Assembly (NCBI RefSeq): GCF_900115095.1
Contig: NZ_FOVH01000014.1
Coordinates: 186,001 to 250,000 of the forward strand
Reading direction: 5' to 3'
DNA from: Actinomadura madurae
GTDB taxonomy: Bacteria > Actinomycetota > Actinomycetes > Streptosporangiales > Streptosporangiaceae
Length of the DNA: 64,000 nucleotides
This document shows positions 16,037-25,430 of the stretch, piece after piece (position 1 is the first letter of the stretch; each line of letters opens with the position of its first letter). The translations under genes and the position numbers were made by a program. The notes beneath the pieces were generated by a model that did not search any database, was not told the DNA's origin, and worked only from the letters and a program-made list of their open reading frames with translations.

Positions 16037-17056
16037 ATGACGGCACTCAAGGCGCGGGTGGTGGAGGTCGTCCACGAGACGGCCGACGCGCACTCGCTCG
16101 TCCTCGAACCCGCCGAGGGCGACCGGGACCGGTTCACCTACCGCCCCGGGCAGTTCCTCACCGTCCGGGTCCCGGCCGAGGACGGCTGGGTCGCGCGCTG
16201 CTACTCGCTGTGCAGCTCGCCGCTCACCGACGACCGGCTGAAGGTGACGGTGAAGCGGGTCGCGGACGGTCTCGGGTCCAACTGGATCTGCGACAACGTC
16301 ACGGCGGGCGACGTGCTGGAGGTGCTGCGCCCGGCGGGCACGTTCACCCCGCCCTCGCTGGACGACGACCTGCTGCTCGTCGCGGGCGGCAGCGGCATCA
16401 CGCCGGTCATGTCGATCCTCAAGTCGTGCCTGGCCGGCGGCACCGCGCGGGTCGCGCTCCTGTACGCCAACCGGGACGAGCGGTCGGTCATCTTCGCCGC
16501 CGAGCTGCGGGAGCTGACCGAGCGGTACCCCGAGCGGCTCACGGTCGTCCACCTGCTGGAGTCGGTGCAGGGGCTCCCGACGGCCGCGGCCGTCCGGTCC
16601 CTGGCCGGCCCGTACGCGGGCCGCCCCGTCTTCGTGTGCGGGCCCGAGGTCTTCATGGACCTGGTCACCGAGACGCTCGCCGGGCTCGGCGCGCGGGTGC
16701 ACGCCGAGCGCTTCTTCTCGCTGGAGGGCGACCCGTTCGAGAACCCGGAGGCCTCCGAGGAGGCGCCCGACGACGGCGACGCGGGCGAGATCGAGGTCGA
16801 GATGGACGGCGAGACGCGGACCGTCCCCTGGCCGAGGTCCGAACGGCTCCTCGACGCGCTGCTGCGCGCGGGCGTCGACGCCCCCTTCTCCTGCCGCGAG
16901 GGCAACTGCTCGGCGTGCGCCTGCGTGAAGCTGGAGGGCGAGGTCACCCTCGACGCCAACTCGGTCCTCGACGAGCGGGATCTCGCCGACGGCCTCATCC
17001 TCGCCTGTCAGGCGAGGCCGGTCACCGACCGGCTGAAGATCACCTACGACGGCTGA
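16037..17056 (+). CDS. kshB: 3-ketosteroid 9-alpha-hydroxylase reductase subunit
   Basis: A 339-residue ferredoxin-NAD(P)H reductase-type protein. It has an FAD-binding domain (RCYSL at about 54-58), an NAD-binding domain (GGSGITPVMSIL, FVCGPEVFM) and a C-terminal plant-type [2Fe-2S] ferredoxin domain with Cys at about 286, 291, 294 and 324 (CREGNCSACAC). KshB passes electrons from NADH to the Rieske oxygenase KshA, encoded separately at 28628. KshA then hydroxylates C9, and with KstD this opens ring B. ATG 16037 lies 5 bases after the kstD stop. An acidic linker (about 235-260) joins the reductase and ferredoxin domains. Confidence 0.92.
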   Translation: MTALKARVVEVVHETADAHSLVLEPAEGDRDRFTYRPGQFLTVRVPAEDGWVARCYSLCSSPLTDDRLKVTVKRVADGLGSNWICDNVTAGDVLEVLRPAGTFTPPSLDDDLLLVAGGSGITPVMSILKSCLAGGTARVALLYANRDERSVIFAAELRELTERYPERLTVVHLLESVQGLPTAAAVRSLAGPYAGRPVFVCGPEVFMDLVTETLAGLGARVHAERFFSLEGDPFENPEASEEAPDDGDAGEIEVEMDGETRTVPWPRSERLLDALLRAGVDAPFSCREGNCSACACVKLEGEVTLDANSVLDERDLADGLILACQARPVTDRLKITYDG

Positions 17057-17078
17057 CGACACATACGGGAGACAGGCG

Positions 17079-18263
17079 ATGGCGAACCGCGTGCTCGACA
17101 CGATCATGGAGAGGGCGGAGCAGATCCGCGAGCTCGGCCCCGCCAACGAGGCCCTCGGCAGGCTCGACGACAAGGCCGCGCAGATCCTGAAGGACGCGGG
17201 CGTGATCCGGCTGCTCCAGCCGGAGGCGCACGGCGGCCTGGAGGTGCACCCCCGGGAGTTCGCCGAGACGGTCATGGGCATCGCCGCCCTGGACGGCTCC
17301 ACCGGCTGGATCGCCGGCATCGTCGGCGTCCACCCGTGGGAGCTGGCCTACGCCGACCCGAAGGTCCGCGAGGAGATCTGGGGCGAGGACCCCGACACGT
17401 GGATCGCGTCCCCGTACGCGCCGATGGGCATCGCCCGGCCGGTCGACGGCGGGTACGTGTTCAACGGCCGCTGGCAGTTCTCCTCCGGCACCGACCACTG
17501 CGACTGGATCTTCCTCGGCGGGATGCTCGGCGACGACGAGGGCAAGATGGCGATGCCGCCCCGCTCGCTGCACCTCATCCTGCCGCGCTCGGACTACGAG
17601 ATCGTCGAGGACTCCTGGGACGTCGCCGGGCTGAAGGGCACCGGCAGCAAGGACATCATCGTCCGGGACGCGTTCGTCCCCGCGTACCGGACGCTGGAGT
17701 ACACCAAGGTCGTGGACGGCTCCGCGCCGCGCGAGGCCGGGCTGACCAACCCGTCCTACCTGATGCCGTTCTCCTGCGTGTTCCCGCTCGGCATCTCCGC
17801 CGCGGTGATCGGCATCGCCGAGGGAGCGCTGCACCACCACCTGGAGTACCAGCGCAACCGCGTCCAGATCACCGGCACCAAGATCAAGGACGACCCGTAC
17901 GTGCTGTACGCGATCAGCGAGGCCGCCGAGGAGATCAAGGCGTCCCGCACCGCGCTGCTCGACAACTGCTCGCGGATGTACGACATGGTCGCCTCCGGGC
18001 ACGTGCCGACGTTCGCCGAGCGCGCCGCCGGCCGCCGCACGCAGGTCCGCGCGGCGTGGCGGGCGGTGCAGGCGATGAACGAGATCGTCGTCCGGTCCGG
18101 CGGGAACGCGATGCGGACGGACAACCCGATCCAGCGGTTCTGGCGGGACGCGCACGTCGGGCTGGCGCACGCCATCCACGTCCCGGGCTCGGTTTACCAC
18201 GTCTCCGCCTTGACGGACCTGGACATCGAGCCCCCGCAGGGCCCGATGCGCTCGATGATCTAA
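17079..18263 (+). CDS. hsaA: HsaA-like flavin-dependent monooxygenase (paralogue 1)
   Basis: A 394-residue protein with the acyl-CoA dehydrogenase fold of group D flavin monooxygenases. Conserved segments are GSTGWIAGIVGVHPWELA, WQFSSGTDHCDW, GLKGTGSKDIIV and the C-terminal DNPIQRFWRDAHVG. HsaA with HsaB hydroxylates 3-HSA at C4. This copy sits in the operon between kshB and hsaC but lacks the usual C-terminal end. The copy at 29931 matches M. tuberculosis HsaA better, in the motifs I can recall. This one may act on a different phenolic steroid. ATG 17079 has GGGAGACAGG upstream. The enzyme class is firm; the exact substrate is open. Confidence 0.85.
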   Translation: MANRVLDTIMERAEQIRELGPANEALGRLDDKAAQILKDAGVIRLLQPEAHGGLEVHPREFAETVMGIAALDGSTGWIAGIVGVHPWELAYADPKVREEIWGEDPDTWIASPYAPMGIARPVDGGYVFNGRWQFSSGTDHCDWIFLGGMLGDDEGKMAMPPRSLHLILPRSDYEIVEDSWDVAGLKGTGSKDIIVRDAFVPAYRTLEYTKVVDGSAPREAGLTNPSYLMPFSCVFPLGISAAVIGIAEGALHHHLEYQRNRVQITGTKIKDDPYVLYAISEAAEEIKASRTALLDNCSRMYDMVASGHVPTFAERAAGRRTQVRAAWRAVQAMNEIVVRSGGNAMRTDNPIQRFWRDAHVGLAHAIHVPGSVYHVSALTDLDIEPPQGPMRSMI

Positions 18264-18276
18264 GGGAGTGAGAGGA

Positions 18277-19188
18277 ATGACGCAGATCCGAGGGCTGGGC
18301 TATCTCAGGGTCCAGACCCGGCACATCGACCGCTGGCGCGAATTCGCCCTCGACGGGCTCGGGTTCGCCGAGGGGACCGGCCCCGACCCGGACGGGCTGT
18401 ACCTGCGCATGGACGAGCGGCGGTCGCGCCTGCAACTGCTGCCCGGGGACGACGACCGGGTGCTGGCCGTCGGCTGGGAGGTGCGCGACCAGTACGCGCT
18501 CGCCTCCGTCCGCGAGGCCGTCGAGAAGGCCGGGACGGCCGTCACGGCGCTGAAGCCGAAGGAGGCCGCCGAGCGCGACGCCGAGGAGGTGATCGCGTTC
18601 ACCGACCCGGGCGGGACGCCCGTCGAGGTGTTCTTCGGCCCGGTGCTCGACCACAGCCCCCTGCGCACCGGCTTCGCGCAGAAGTTCGTCACCGGCGCCA
18701 TGGGCATGGGCCACGTCGTCCTGCCGACCCCGAACTTCGCCGAGACCACCGCGTTCTACAACGAGGTCCTCGGGTTCCTGCCGCGCGGCGCGATGAAGGT
18801 CGGCGGCAGCCCGGTCCGGATCCGGTTCATGGGCGTCAACCAGCGCCACCACAGCGCGGCCATCTGCCCGGCCCCGCACGACGGCGCGCCCGGCCTCGTC
18901 CACCTGATGGTGGAGGTCGACTCGCTGGACGCGGTCGGCATCGCGTTGGACGCCGTCACGGCGAAGGGGTTCTCGATCTCCTCCACGCTCGGCCGGCACA
19001 CCAACGACAAGATGGTGTCGTTCTACGTCCGGGCGCCCGGCGGCTGGGACATCGAGTACGGCTGCGAGGGGCTGCTCGTGGACGAGGCCTACTACACCGC
19101 CGAAGAGATCACCAAGGACAGCTACTGGGGCCACGACTGGTCCGGCTCCGAGCCGCTGGCCGCGTTCACGCCGCGGAAGAAGGGCTGA
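18277..19188 (+). CDS. hsaC: 3,4-DHSA extradiol dioxygenase
   Basis: A 303-residue two-domain type I extradiol ring-cleavage dioxygenase. The Fe(II) ligands fall at His 146 (GMGHVVL), His 209 (LVHLMVEV) and Glu 260 (WDIEYG), nearly the positions in BphC. Tyr and His of the second shell (HTNDKMVSFY) are present. HsaC cleaves ring A of the catecholic steroid 3,4-DHSA; the product goes to HsaD. I chose ATG 18277 with GGGAG 8 bases upstream over GTG 18268. It lies 13 bases after hsaA-1 and 5 bases before the next flavoprotein, in one operon. Confidence 0.93.
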   Translation: MTQIRGLGYLRVQTRHIDRWREFALDGLGFAEGTGPDPDGLYLRMDERRSRLQLLPGDDDRVLAVGWEVRDQYALASVREAVEKAGTAVTALKPKEAAERDAEEVIAFTDPGGTPVEVFFGPVLDHSPLRTGFAQKFVTGAMGMGHVVLPTPNFAETTAFYNEVLGFLPRGAMKVGGSPVRIRFMGVNQRHHSAAICPAPHDGAPGLVHLMVEVDSLDAVGIALDAVTAKGFSISSTLGRHTNDKMVSFYVRAPGGWDIEYGCEGLLVDEAYYTAEEITKDSYWGHDWSGSEPLAAFTPRKKG

Positions 19189-19193
19189 CGCCG

Positions 19194-20675
19194 GTGGCGA
19201 GGCCTTCGGTGGAACCGGTCCCCGCCGCCGAGGTGGACGTCGACCACGAGTGCGACGTGCTGGTGGTCGGCTTCGGGGCCGCCGGCGCGGCGGCGGCGTA
19301 CGAGGCCGCGGCGGCGGGCGCGGACGTCCTCGTCCTGGAGCGGTCGAGCGGCCCTGGCGGAACGTCCGCGCAGTCGGGCGGGGAGCTGTACCTCGGCGGC
19401 GGCACGCGGGTGCAGAAGGCGTGCGGCTTCGACGACACGCCGGACGACATGTTCGCCTTCCTCAAGGCGGCGCTCGGCCCGCACGCCGACGAGGAGAAGC
19501 TGCGCCTGTACTGCGACGGGAGCGTCGAGCACTTCGAGTGGTTCCGCGCGCGCGGCGTCCCGTTCAAGGAGAGCCTGTTCGACGCGCCGGGCTGGATGCC
19601 GCACACCGACGACGGCCTGATGTGGCTCGGCGAGAACGCCTGGCCGTACAACACGATCGCCCGGCCCGCGCCGCGCGGGCACCGCCCGGAGACGCCGATG
19701 TTCGCCGGCGGGATCCTGATGGAGAAGCTGATCGCGGCCGTCGCCGAGGCGGGCGCCGCCACCCACCGGGACACCTACGCCACCAACCTCGTCGTGGACG
19801 GTGACGGCCGCGTGGCCGGGGTCGTCGCGCGCGCGTTCTCCGAGCGGGTCGCCTACCGGGCGCGCAGGGGCGTCGTCCTCACCTCCGGCGGGTTCGTCGA
19901 CGACGAGGAGATGCTCGCCGACCACGCGCCGGTGCTGCTCGGGCACGACAAGGTCAGCGACGGCACCAGCGACGGGTCCGGCATCCGGATGGCGGCCGCG
20001 CTCGGCGCCGCGACCCGCCGGATGGCGACGGTGGAGATCGCGCTCACCGCCAACCCCGCCGTCGTCTGCCGGGGCATGCTCGTGGACGGCCTCGGCCGCC
20101 GGTTCATCAACGAGGACGTCTACCCGGGCCTGTTCAGCCACCGGGCCGTCCAGCACCAGCCCGGCCCCTACTGGGCGATCATCGACGAGGCCGGGTACGA
20201 CGAGATCGCCGAAGCGGACATGTGGGGCGTCCACCCCAAGCACGCGGCGGAGACGATCGCGGAGCTGGAGGAGTCCCTCGGCCTGCCGTCCGGTTCGCTG
20301 GAGCAGACGGTCGAGACCTACAACCGGTACGCCGAGAAGGGCGAGGACCCCTACTTCCACAAGGACGCCAAGTGGCTGCGTCCGCTGAAGGGGCCGTTCG
20401 CCGCGATCGACCCGCGCGACGGGTTCTTCGGCGCGGGCAGGCACGGCGCCGGAACGGGAGCCGGCGGGTTCACCCTCGGCGGCCTGGACACCACCGTGGA
20501 CGGCGAGGTCCGCGACCTCTCCGGTGAGCCGATCCCCGGCCTGTACGCGGCGGGGCGCACGGCTTCCGGCATCCACGGCGAGGGCTACGTCAGCGGGACG
20601 TCCCTCGGCGACGGCACGTTCTTCGGCCGCCGCGCCGGGCGCGCCGCCGCCGCGCGGCTCAAGGGGAGCGGGTGA
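19194..20675 (+). CDS. FAD-dependent dehydrogenase, 3-ketosteroid delta-4-dehydrogenase-like
   Basis: A 493-residue flavoprotein of the fumarate reductase/KstD superfamily. It has the dinucleotide-binding VVGFGAAGAAAAYEA, GGTSAQSGGELYLGGG, and a C-terminal GLYAAGRTASGIHGEGYVSG then SLGDGTFFGRR. That C-terminal signature differs from true KstD. It is closer to Rv0785-type and delta-4-(5-alpha)-dehydrogenase proteins, which oxidise 5-alpha-steroids. Starts at GTG 19194 with AAGGG upstream; the stop overlaps the following GTG (GTGA). Its place in the hsa operon supports a steroid substrate. The exact reaction is inference. Confidence 0.8.
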   Translation: MARPSVEPVPAAEVDVDHECDVLVVGFGAAGAAAAYEAAAAGADVLVLERSSGPGGTSAQSGGELYLGGGTRVQKACGFDDTPDDMFAFLKAALGPHADEEKLRLYCDGSVEHFEWFRARGVPFKESLFDAPGWMPHTDDGLMWLGENAWPYNTIARPAPRGHRPETPMFAGGILMEKLIAAVAEAGAATHRDTYATNLVVDGDGRVAGVVARAFSERVAYRARRGVVLTSGGFVDDEEMLADHAPVLLGHDKVSDGTSDGSGIRMAAALGAATRRMATVEIALTANPAVVCRGMLVDGLGRRFINEDVYPGLFSHRAVQHQPGPYWAIIDEAGYDEIAEADMWGVHPKHAAETIAELEESLGLPSGSLEQTVETYNRYAEKGEDPYFHKDAKWLRPLKGPFAAIDPRDGFFGAGRHGAGTGAGGFTLGGLDTTVDGEVRDLSGEPIPGLYAAGRTASGIHGEGYVSGTSLGDGTFFGRRAGRAAAARLKGSG

Positions 20676-21553
20676 GGTACGCGGTCCTGCTCCCCGTCGC
20701 GGCCGGCGTCACCGCCGATCCCGCGTGGATCGGCGAGTACGCCCGGCACGCCGAGGCCTGCGGGTTCGAGTCGGTCGGCGCGGTGGAGCACGCGGTGGTG
20801 GCGAGCGGCTACACCAGCGTCTACCCCTACGACCCGTCCGGGAGGATGGCGCTGCCGGACGACCTGGACATCCCCGACCCGCTGGACCTGCTGGCGTTCC
20901 TCGCCGGCCGGACCGCGCGGATCGGGCTCGCCACGGGCGTCCTCGTCCTGCCGGACCACCACCCGGTGGTGCTGGCGAAGCGGCTCGCGACGGTCGACGC
21001 GCTGTCGGGCGGGCGGCTGCGGCTCGTCGTCGGCATGGGCTGGATGCGGGAGGAGATCGAGGCGTGCGGCGCGGAGTTCGCCTCGCGCGGCCGGCGCGGC
21101 GACGAGCAGATCCACGTGCTGCGCGCGCTGTGGGCCGACACCGCGCCTGACGGAGCGACCCACGAGGGGGAGTTCTTCCAGTTCACCGGGGCGATGAGCT
21201 ACCCGAAGCCCGTCCAGCGGGGCGGGATCCCGATCCACGTGGGCGGGCACACGAAGGCCGCCGCCCGCCGCGCCGGCCGGTACGGCGACGGCTTCCAGCC
21301 GCTCGGGGTGGCGGGGGAGGAGCTCAAGGCCCTGGTCGCGCTGATGCGCGAGGAGGCCGAGAGCAACGGCCGTGACCCGGACGCGCTCGAACTCACCCTC
21401 GGGCACTCGCTGCGGGCGGTCACGCCGGAGAAGGCGGCGAAGCTCGCCGCTCTGGGCGCGGACCGGCTCGTCCTGAGCGGCCGGCCGACGAAGGACCTGA
21501 ACGAGGCCAGGGACGAGCTGTCGGCCTGCGCCGAGCGCCTGGGACTGCCATGA
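20672..21553 (+). CDS. Luciferase-like F420-dependent oxidoreductase (TIGR03619-type)
   Basis: A 293-residue TIM-barrel protein of the LLM class. Signature blocks are GFESVGAVEH, LATGVLVLPDHHPVVLAKRLA, LSGGRLRLVVGMGWMREE and GRYGDGFQPLG. Such proteins use F420 or FMN. Several occur in mycobacterial steroid regulons, where their reactions are mostly unassigned. The start GTG 20672 overlaps the stop of the flavoprotein and its own stop overlaps the next ATG, so translation is coupled through four genes. A redox step on the degraded steroid is likely but not demonstrated. Confidence 0.85.
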   Translation: MRYAVLLPVAAGVTADPAWIGEYARHAEACGFESVGAVEHAVVASGYTSVYPYDPSGRMALPDDLDIPDPLDLLAFLAGRTARIGLATGVLVLPDHHPVVLAKRLATVDALSGGRLRLVVGMGWMREEIEACGAEFASRGRRGDEQIHVLRALWADTAPDGATHEGEFFQFTGAMSYPKPVQRGGIPIHVGGHTKAAARRAGRYGDGFQPLGVAGEELKALVALMREEAESNGRDPDALELTLGHSLRAVTPEKAAKLAALGADRLVLSGRPTKDLNEARDELSACAERLGLP

Positions 21554-21999
21554 CGCTGGACGTCGCAGACCGGCTGGCCCTGGGCGACCTGGTCGCCCGG
21601 TACGCGCTGCACGCCGACCGCCGCGAGATCGGCGCGATGGCGGGCCTGTTCGCCGAGGACGCGGTGCTCGTCCTGCCCGACGCCCCCGCCGACCTCGACC
21701 CGGTGCGCGCCTTCACCGGACGCGCGGAGATAGAGGACACGCTGGCGGTGCTGAACGGCATACCGGTCACCTTCCACGCGCTCGTGGGGCAGGTGTTCGA
21801 CACAGGGCCCGAGCCGGGCACCGCCACCGGGGAGATCGCCTGCGTCGCCCACCACCTGACCGGCGCGTCGGACCTCGTCTGGCACTGCCGCTACACCGAC
21901 GCCTACCGGCTCGACGCCGGGACCTGGCGTTTCGCCCGCCGCGAGCAGCGGATCGACTCGATCGAGACACGTCCCGTCCGGAGGTGGCGCGGTGACTGA
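21550..21999 (+). CDS. SnoaL-like / NTF2-fold protein
   Basis: A 149-residue protein of the SnoaL_4 group (LALGDLVARYALHADRREIG, MAGLFAEDAVLVLP, CRYTDAYRLDAGTWRFARR). NTF2-fold members include small isomerases and lyases, ketosteroid isomerase among them, but the catalytic Asp/Tyr pattern of that enzyme is not clear here. It overlaps both neighbours by a few bases. Possible roles are isomerase, hydratase or accessory protein in steroid breakdown. Confidence 0.8.
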   Translation: MTLDVADRLALGDLVARYALHADRREIGAMAGLFAEDAVLVLPDAPADLDPVRAFTGRAEIEDTLAVLNGIPVTFHALVGQVFDTGPEPGTATGEIACVAHHLTGASDLVWHCRYTDAYRLDAGTWRFARREQRIDSIETRPVRRWRGD

Positions 22000-23581
22000 G
22001 AGGACGGCCGTGCTGGGCGACGACCGGCCGGCGCGCGAGGCCGCGTTCGCCGAGCTGGTCGCGGCGCGCGGTGACGACGACCGCACGGGCCTGTGCTTCG
22101 AGGACCGGTCCTGGACGTGGCGCGAGGTCGTGGAGGAGTCCCGGCGCCGCGCCTCCCTCGTCCGCGATCTGGACGGGCACGTGGGCCTGTTCCTGGAGAA
22201 CGGCCCGGAGCACCTGTTCTGGCTGCTGGGCGCGGCGCTCGCCGGAGTCCCGGTCGTCGAGCTGAACCCGACACGGCGGGGTGCGGAGCTGGCCCGCGAC
22301 ATCACCCACACCGGCTGCGCCCTGCTGGTCACCGAGACCTCCCGCGCGCCCCTCCTGGAAGACCTCACCGACGTCCCGTCCCTGAACGTCGACGACCTCG
22401 CGTACACCGAGCGCGTGTCGGCGCCGCCGGCCGCGATCTCCCCGGTCGCCCCGGAGACGATCTTCTCCCTGGTGTTCACCTCGGGCACCACCTCCGCGCC
22501 CAAGGCGGTGATCTGCACGCAGGGCAGGCTGGGCCGGATCGCCGTCCAGCAGCGCGACCGGCGCGGCCTCACCCGCGACGACGTGTTCTATGTCGTGATG
22601 CCGATGTTCCACTCGAACGCCCTGATGGCCGGGATCGCCCCCGCAGTCGCCACGGGCGGGCGCGTCGTCCTGCGCCGCAAGTTCTCGGCCTCGGGCTTCC
22701 TGCCGGACGTCCGCCGCTTCGGCGTCACGTTCTTCAACTACGTCGGCAGGCCGCTCAGCTACATCCTGGCCACCCCAGAGAAACCGTCCGACGCCGACAA
22801 CACTCTCCGCATCGCCTTCGGCAACGAGGCGAACGAGCGCGACATCGCCGAGTTCGCCCGCCGCTTCGGCTGCACGGTCATCGACTCCTACGGGTCGAGC
22901 GAGGGCGAGATCCGGCTCAACCGCGTCCCCGGCACGCCGCCCGGGTCCCTGGGCGTCGCCGAGGCCGGCACCATCGTGGTCGACCCCGCGACCCTCCGGG
23001 AGTGCCCGCGCGCCGAGTTCGACGCCGACGGCGTGCTCCTCAACGCCGACGAGGCCATCGGCGAGATCGTCGACACGATGGGCGCCGCCAAGTTCGAGGG
23101 CTACTACAACAACCCCGAGGCGACGGCCCGGCGCGTCCGGGACGGCTGGACCTGGTCGGGCGACCTCGCCTACCGCGACGCGGCCGGCTACTGGTACTTC
23201 GCCGGCCGCGACGACGACTGGCTGCGCGTGGACGGTGAGAACATCGCGGCGGCCCCGGTCGAACGCCTCCTGTCCCGCTTCGAGGCGTTCTCGGACGTCG
23301 CCGTCTACGCCGTCCCGGACGAGCACGTCGGCGACCAGGTGATGGCGGCCGTGTCCCTGGCACCGGACCACACCTTCGACCCCCCGGCCTTCACGGCGTT
23401 TCTGGCGGCGCAACCGGACCTGGGCACGAAGTGGACGCCCCGCTACGTCCGCATCGTCGAGGAACTACCCCGCACCCCGACCAACAAGGTTCTCAAACGC
23501 TCCCTGCGCGCCGAAGCCCTCAACACCCGAGACCCCCTGTACGAACACCACAACGGCACCTACGAACACGTGCCGCGCTAG
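21992..23581 (+). CDS. Acyl-CoA ligase, FadD17/FadD3-like
   Basis: A 529-residue AMP-forming ligase with the ATP motif SLVFTSGTTSAPKAVI (about 165-180), YGSSEGEIRLNR, WSGDLAYRD and the C-terminal lysine region PTNKVLKRSLRAE. In cholesterol degraders such ligases activate side-chain or ring carboxylates as CoA thioesters. The SSEGEI motif and length are like FadD17. GTG 21992 overlaps the SnoaL gene. The stop shares a CTAG with the stop of the opposing MBL gene. Substrate remains inferred. Confidence 0.88.
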   Translation: MTERTAVLGDDRPAREAAFAELVAARGDDDRTGLCFEDRSWTWREVVEESRRRASLVRDLDGHVGLFLENGPEHLFWLLGAALAGVPVVELNPTRRGAELARDITHTGCALLVTETSRAPLLEDLTDVPSLNVDDLAYTERVSAPPAAISPVAPETIFSLVFTSGTTSAPKAVICTQGRLGRIAVQQRDRRGLTRDDVFYVVMPMFHSNALMAGIAPAVATGGRVVLRRKFSASGFLPDVRRFGVTFFNYVGRPLSYILATPEKPSDADNTLRIAFGNEANERDIAEFARRFGCTVIDSYGSSEGEIRLNRVPGTPPGSLGVAEAGTIVVDPATLRECPRAEFDADGVLLNADEAIGEIVDTMGAAKFEGYYNNPEATARRVRDGWTWSGDLAYRDAAGYWYFAGRDDDWLRVDGENIAAAPVERLLSRFEAFSDVAVYAVPDEHVGDQVMAAVSLAPDHTFDPPAFTAFLAAQPDLGTKWTPRYVRIVEELPRTPTNKVLKRSLRAEALNTRDPLYEHHNGTYEHVPR

Positions 23582-24474
23582 GAGTGCGGGTGCTCGGCGC
23601 ATAGGCAGGCAACGCCCTTCTCTATCCAATCCCGGCCCTCCCACTCGGGGTGCCGATCGAGCATGAGGGCCCTGACCTCCTCGATGATGGTCTCCTCGCT
23701 CATCGCGGAGTCGCGGCGGACCCAGGTCTCGTCACGGAGGAGGCGCAGGTAGTCGCGGACGTCGGCCAGCAGCCGCGGGCCGCCGATGTGGCCGTGGCCG
23801 GGGACCACCGTCCGGGGCCTTGCGGCGGCCAGCCGCTCCATCACCGCGATCCAGCGGACGCCGGACACGTCGGTGTCGTGCGGCGGGAACCACGGGAAGA
23901 TCGCGAACTGGCCGGACTCCACCAGGTCGCCGGTGAACATCACCCCGGCGTCCGGCACGGTGACGACCTGGTCTCCCCTGCTGTGCGCCCGGCCGGCGGC
24001 GCGCAGCTCCACGCGACGTCCGCCGAGGTCGAGGTCGTAGGAATCCCGGTAGACGACGTCCGGGGCGACCACCTCGACGCCCTCCAGGCGCCGGGCGACG
24101 GTTTCGGCGAGCCCCGTGAACATGCCGAGGTAGCCGGCGCCCTTCGTGGCGAGATCGTCGGCCTGCGCCTCGTTGGCCAGGTACATGGCCTCCTCGCCGA
24201 ACACGTGGGCGCCGAACGCGTGCTCGGGGTGGAAGTGCGTCGTGGTCAGATACAGCTTGCGGCCGCCGGCGTGGTCGGCGGCGAACTTGAGGACGGCCTC
24301 GGCGTTGTCCGTGCCCAATCCGGTCTCGACGACCAGGACGGAATGCGTCCCCCCGATGACGCCGATGTTGGGCACCAGCGGGACGCGCCGGTTCGGGATG
24401 ACGAGGAGGTCGCGGTCGATCTCCTCCGCTCCGGTGACCTGCACGGCGGGGTCGGGCAGCACGTATTCGGCCAT
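23578..24474 (-). CDS. MBL-fold metallo-hydrolase
   Basis: A 298-residue metallo-beta-lactamase fold protein. The metal motif is HFHPEHAFGA, with Glu where HxHxDH usually has Asp. VMFTGDLVESGQF and VPGHGHIGG supply the other metal ligands. This variant motif defines a known subgroup without a firm substrate. I chose ATG 24474 with GAGGAG upstream; the open frame extends 33 codons further without conservation. It diverges from a LysR gene with a palindrome between them, so LysR control is plausible. Confidence 0.85.
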   Translation of the reverse strand: MAEYVLPDPAVQVTGAEEIDRDLLVIPNRRVPLVPNIGVIGGTHSVLVVETGLGTDNAEAVLKFAADHAGGRKLYLTTTHFHPEHAFGAHVFGEEAMYLANEAQADDLATKGAGYLGMFTGLAETVARRLEGVEVVAPDVVYRDSYDLDLGGRRVELRAAGRAHSRGDQVVTVPDAGVMFTGDLVESGQFAIFPWFPPHDTDVSGVRWIAVMERLAAARPRTVVPGHGHIGGPRLLADVRDYLRLLRDETWVRRDSAMSEETIIEEVRALMLDRHPEWEGRDWIEKGVACLCAEHPHS

Positions 24475-24554
24475 GACGGACTCCTCAGAAGGCGACGCCC
24501 CGTCCACCTCATCGCGGACGGTGCCGGGGCGTCCAACACCGATCCGGCACCCCC

Positions 24555-24571
24555 GATACCACGCGGGTATC
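24555..24571. promoter_or_regulatory. LysR-type T-N11-A operator
   Basis: GATACC-ACGCG-GGTATC is a perfect 6-bp dyad containing the T-N11-A pattern of LysR binding sites. It lies 10 bases before the LysR start and about 80 bases before the divergent MBL start, the usual place for an autoregulatory site. Confidence 0.6.
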
Positions 24572-24581
24572 ATCGCCGCTG

Positions 24582-25430
24582 ATGGACCTACGTGCGCTGC
24601 GCTACTTCGTGGCCGTGGCAGAGGAGCGGCATTACGGACGCGCCGCCGCCCGCCTGCACATGACCCAGCCGCCGCTGAGCCGGGCCATCAAGCAGCTGGA
24701 GACCGATCTCGGTGCCGTCCTTCTGGAGCGCTCGCCGGCCGGTGTCGCGCTCACCGCGGCGGGGACCGTCCTCTACGGCGAGGCGCGCACGCTGCTGGAG
24801 CGGGCGGAACGGGCGCGTGCGCGGGTCGCCGCCGCGACCGGCGGCGCCGCCCTGACCATCGGCACGCTCGCCGACAGCGTCCAGCAAGGCGGTACCGGGC
24901 TCGTCGCCGCGTTCCGCCGGCGTCACCCGGAGGTGCGCGTCCGCATCCGCGAGGCCGACTTCGCCGATCCGACCGCCGGACTGCGGGGCGGCCTGGCCGA
25001 CATCGCGTTCACCCGGGCGCCGTTCGACGAGAGCGGCGTCAGTACCCGCGTGCTGCGCACCGACCCCGTCGGGGTGGTCCTGCGCACCGATGACCCGCTC
25101 GCCCACCGGGAGGCCCTCCGCCTGGACGATCTGGAGGGCCGCCGATGGTTCCGGCTGCCCGAGGGGACCGATCCCGTCTGGCGTGCCTACTGGACGCCCG
25201 CCGGCGATCTCCAGGAGGGGCCGGTGGTCCGCACCGCCCACGAGTGCCTTCAGGCCGTCCTGTGGAACGGGACGATCGGGCTGATGCCGCTCACCCATCC
25301 GTCGCCCGAGGGGCTCACGGTCGTCCCCCTGGACGACATGCCGCCCAGCCGCCTCGTCGTCGCCTGGAACAGCGCCGACACCGACCCGCTCATCCGCTCG
25401 TTCGCCGGAATCGCCGCGGCGGAGTACTAG
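24582..25430 (+). CDS. LysR family transcriptional regulator
   Basis: A 282-residue LysR protein. The N-terminal winged HTH (LRALRYFVAVAEERHYGRAA, RLHMTQPPLSRAIKQLE) is canonical and a periplasmic-binding-like effector domain follows. Its start is only 107 bases from the divergent MBL hydrolase, its likely target. There is no clear ribosome site before ATG 24582. Its stop and that of the opposing quinone oxidoreductase share the tetranucleotide CTAG. Confidence 0.9.
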   Translation: MDLRALRYFVAVAEERHYGRAAARLHMTQPPLSRAIKQLETDLGAVLLERSPAGVALTAAGTVLYGEARTLLERAERARARVAAATGGAALTIGTLADSVQQGGTGLVAAFRRRHPEVRVRIREADFADPTAGLRGGLADIAFTRAPFDESGVSTRVLRTDPVGVVLRTDDPLAHREALRLDDLEGRRWFRLPEGTDPVWRAYWTPAGDLQEGPVVRTAHECLQAVLWNGTIGLMPLTHPSPEGLTVVPLDDMPPSRLVVAWNSADTDPLIRSFAGIAAAEY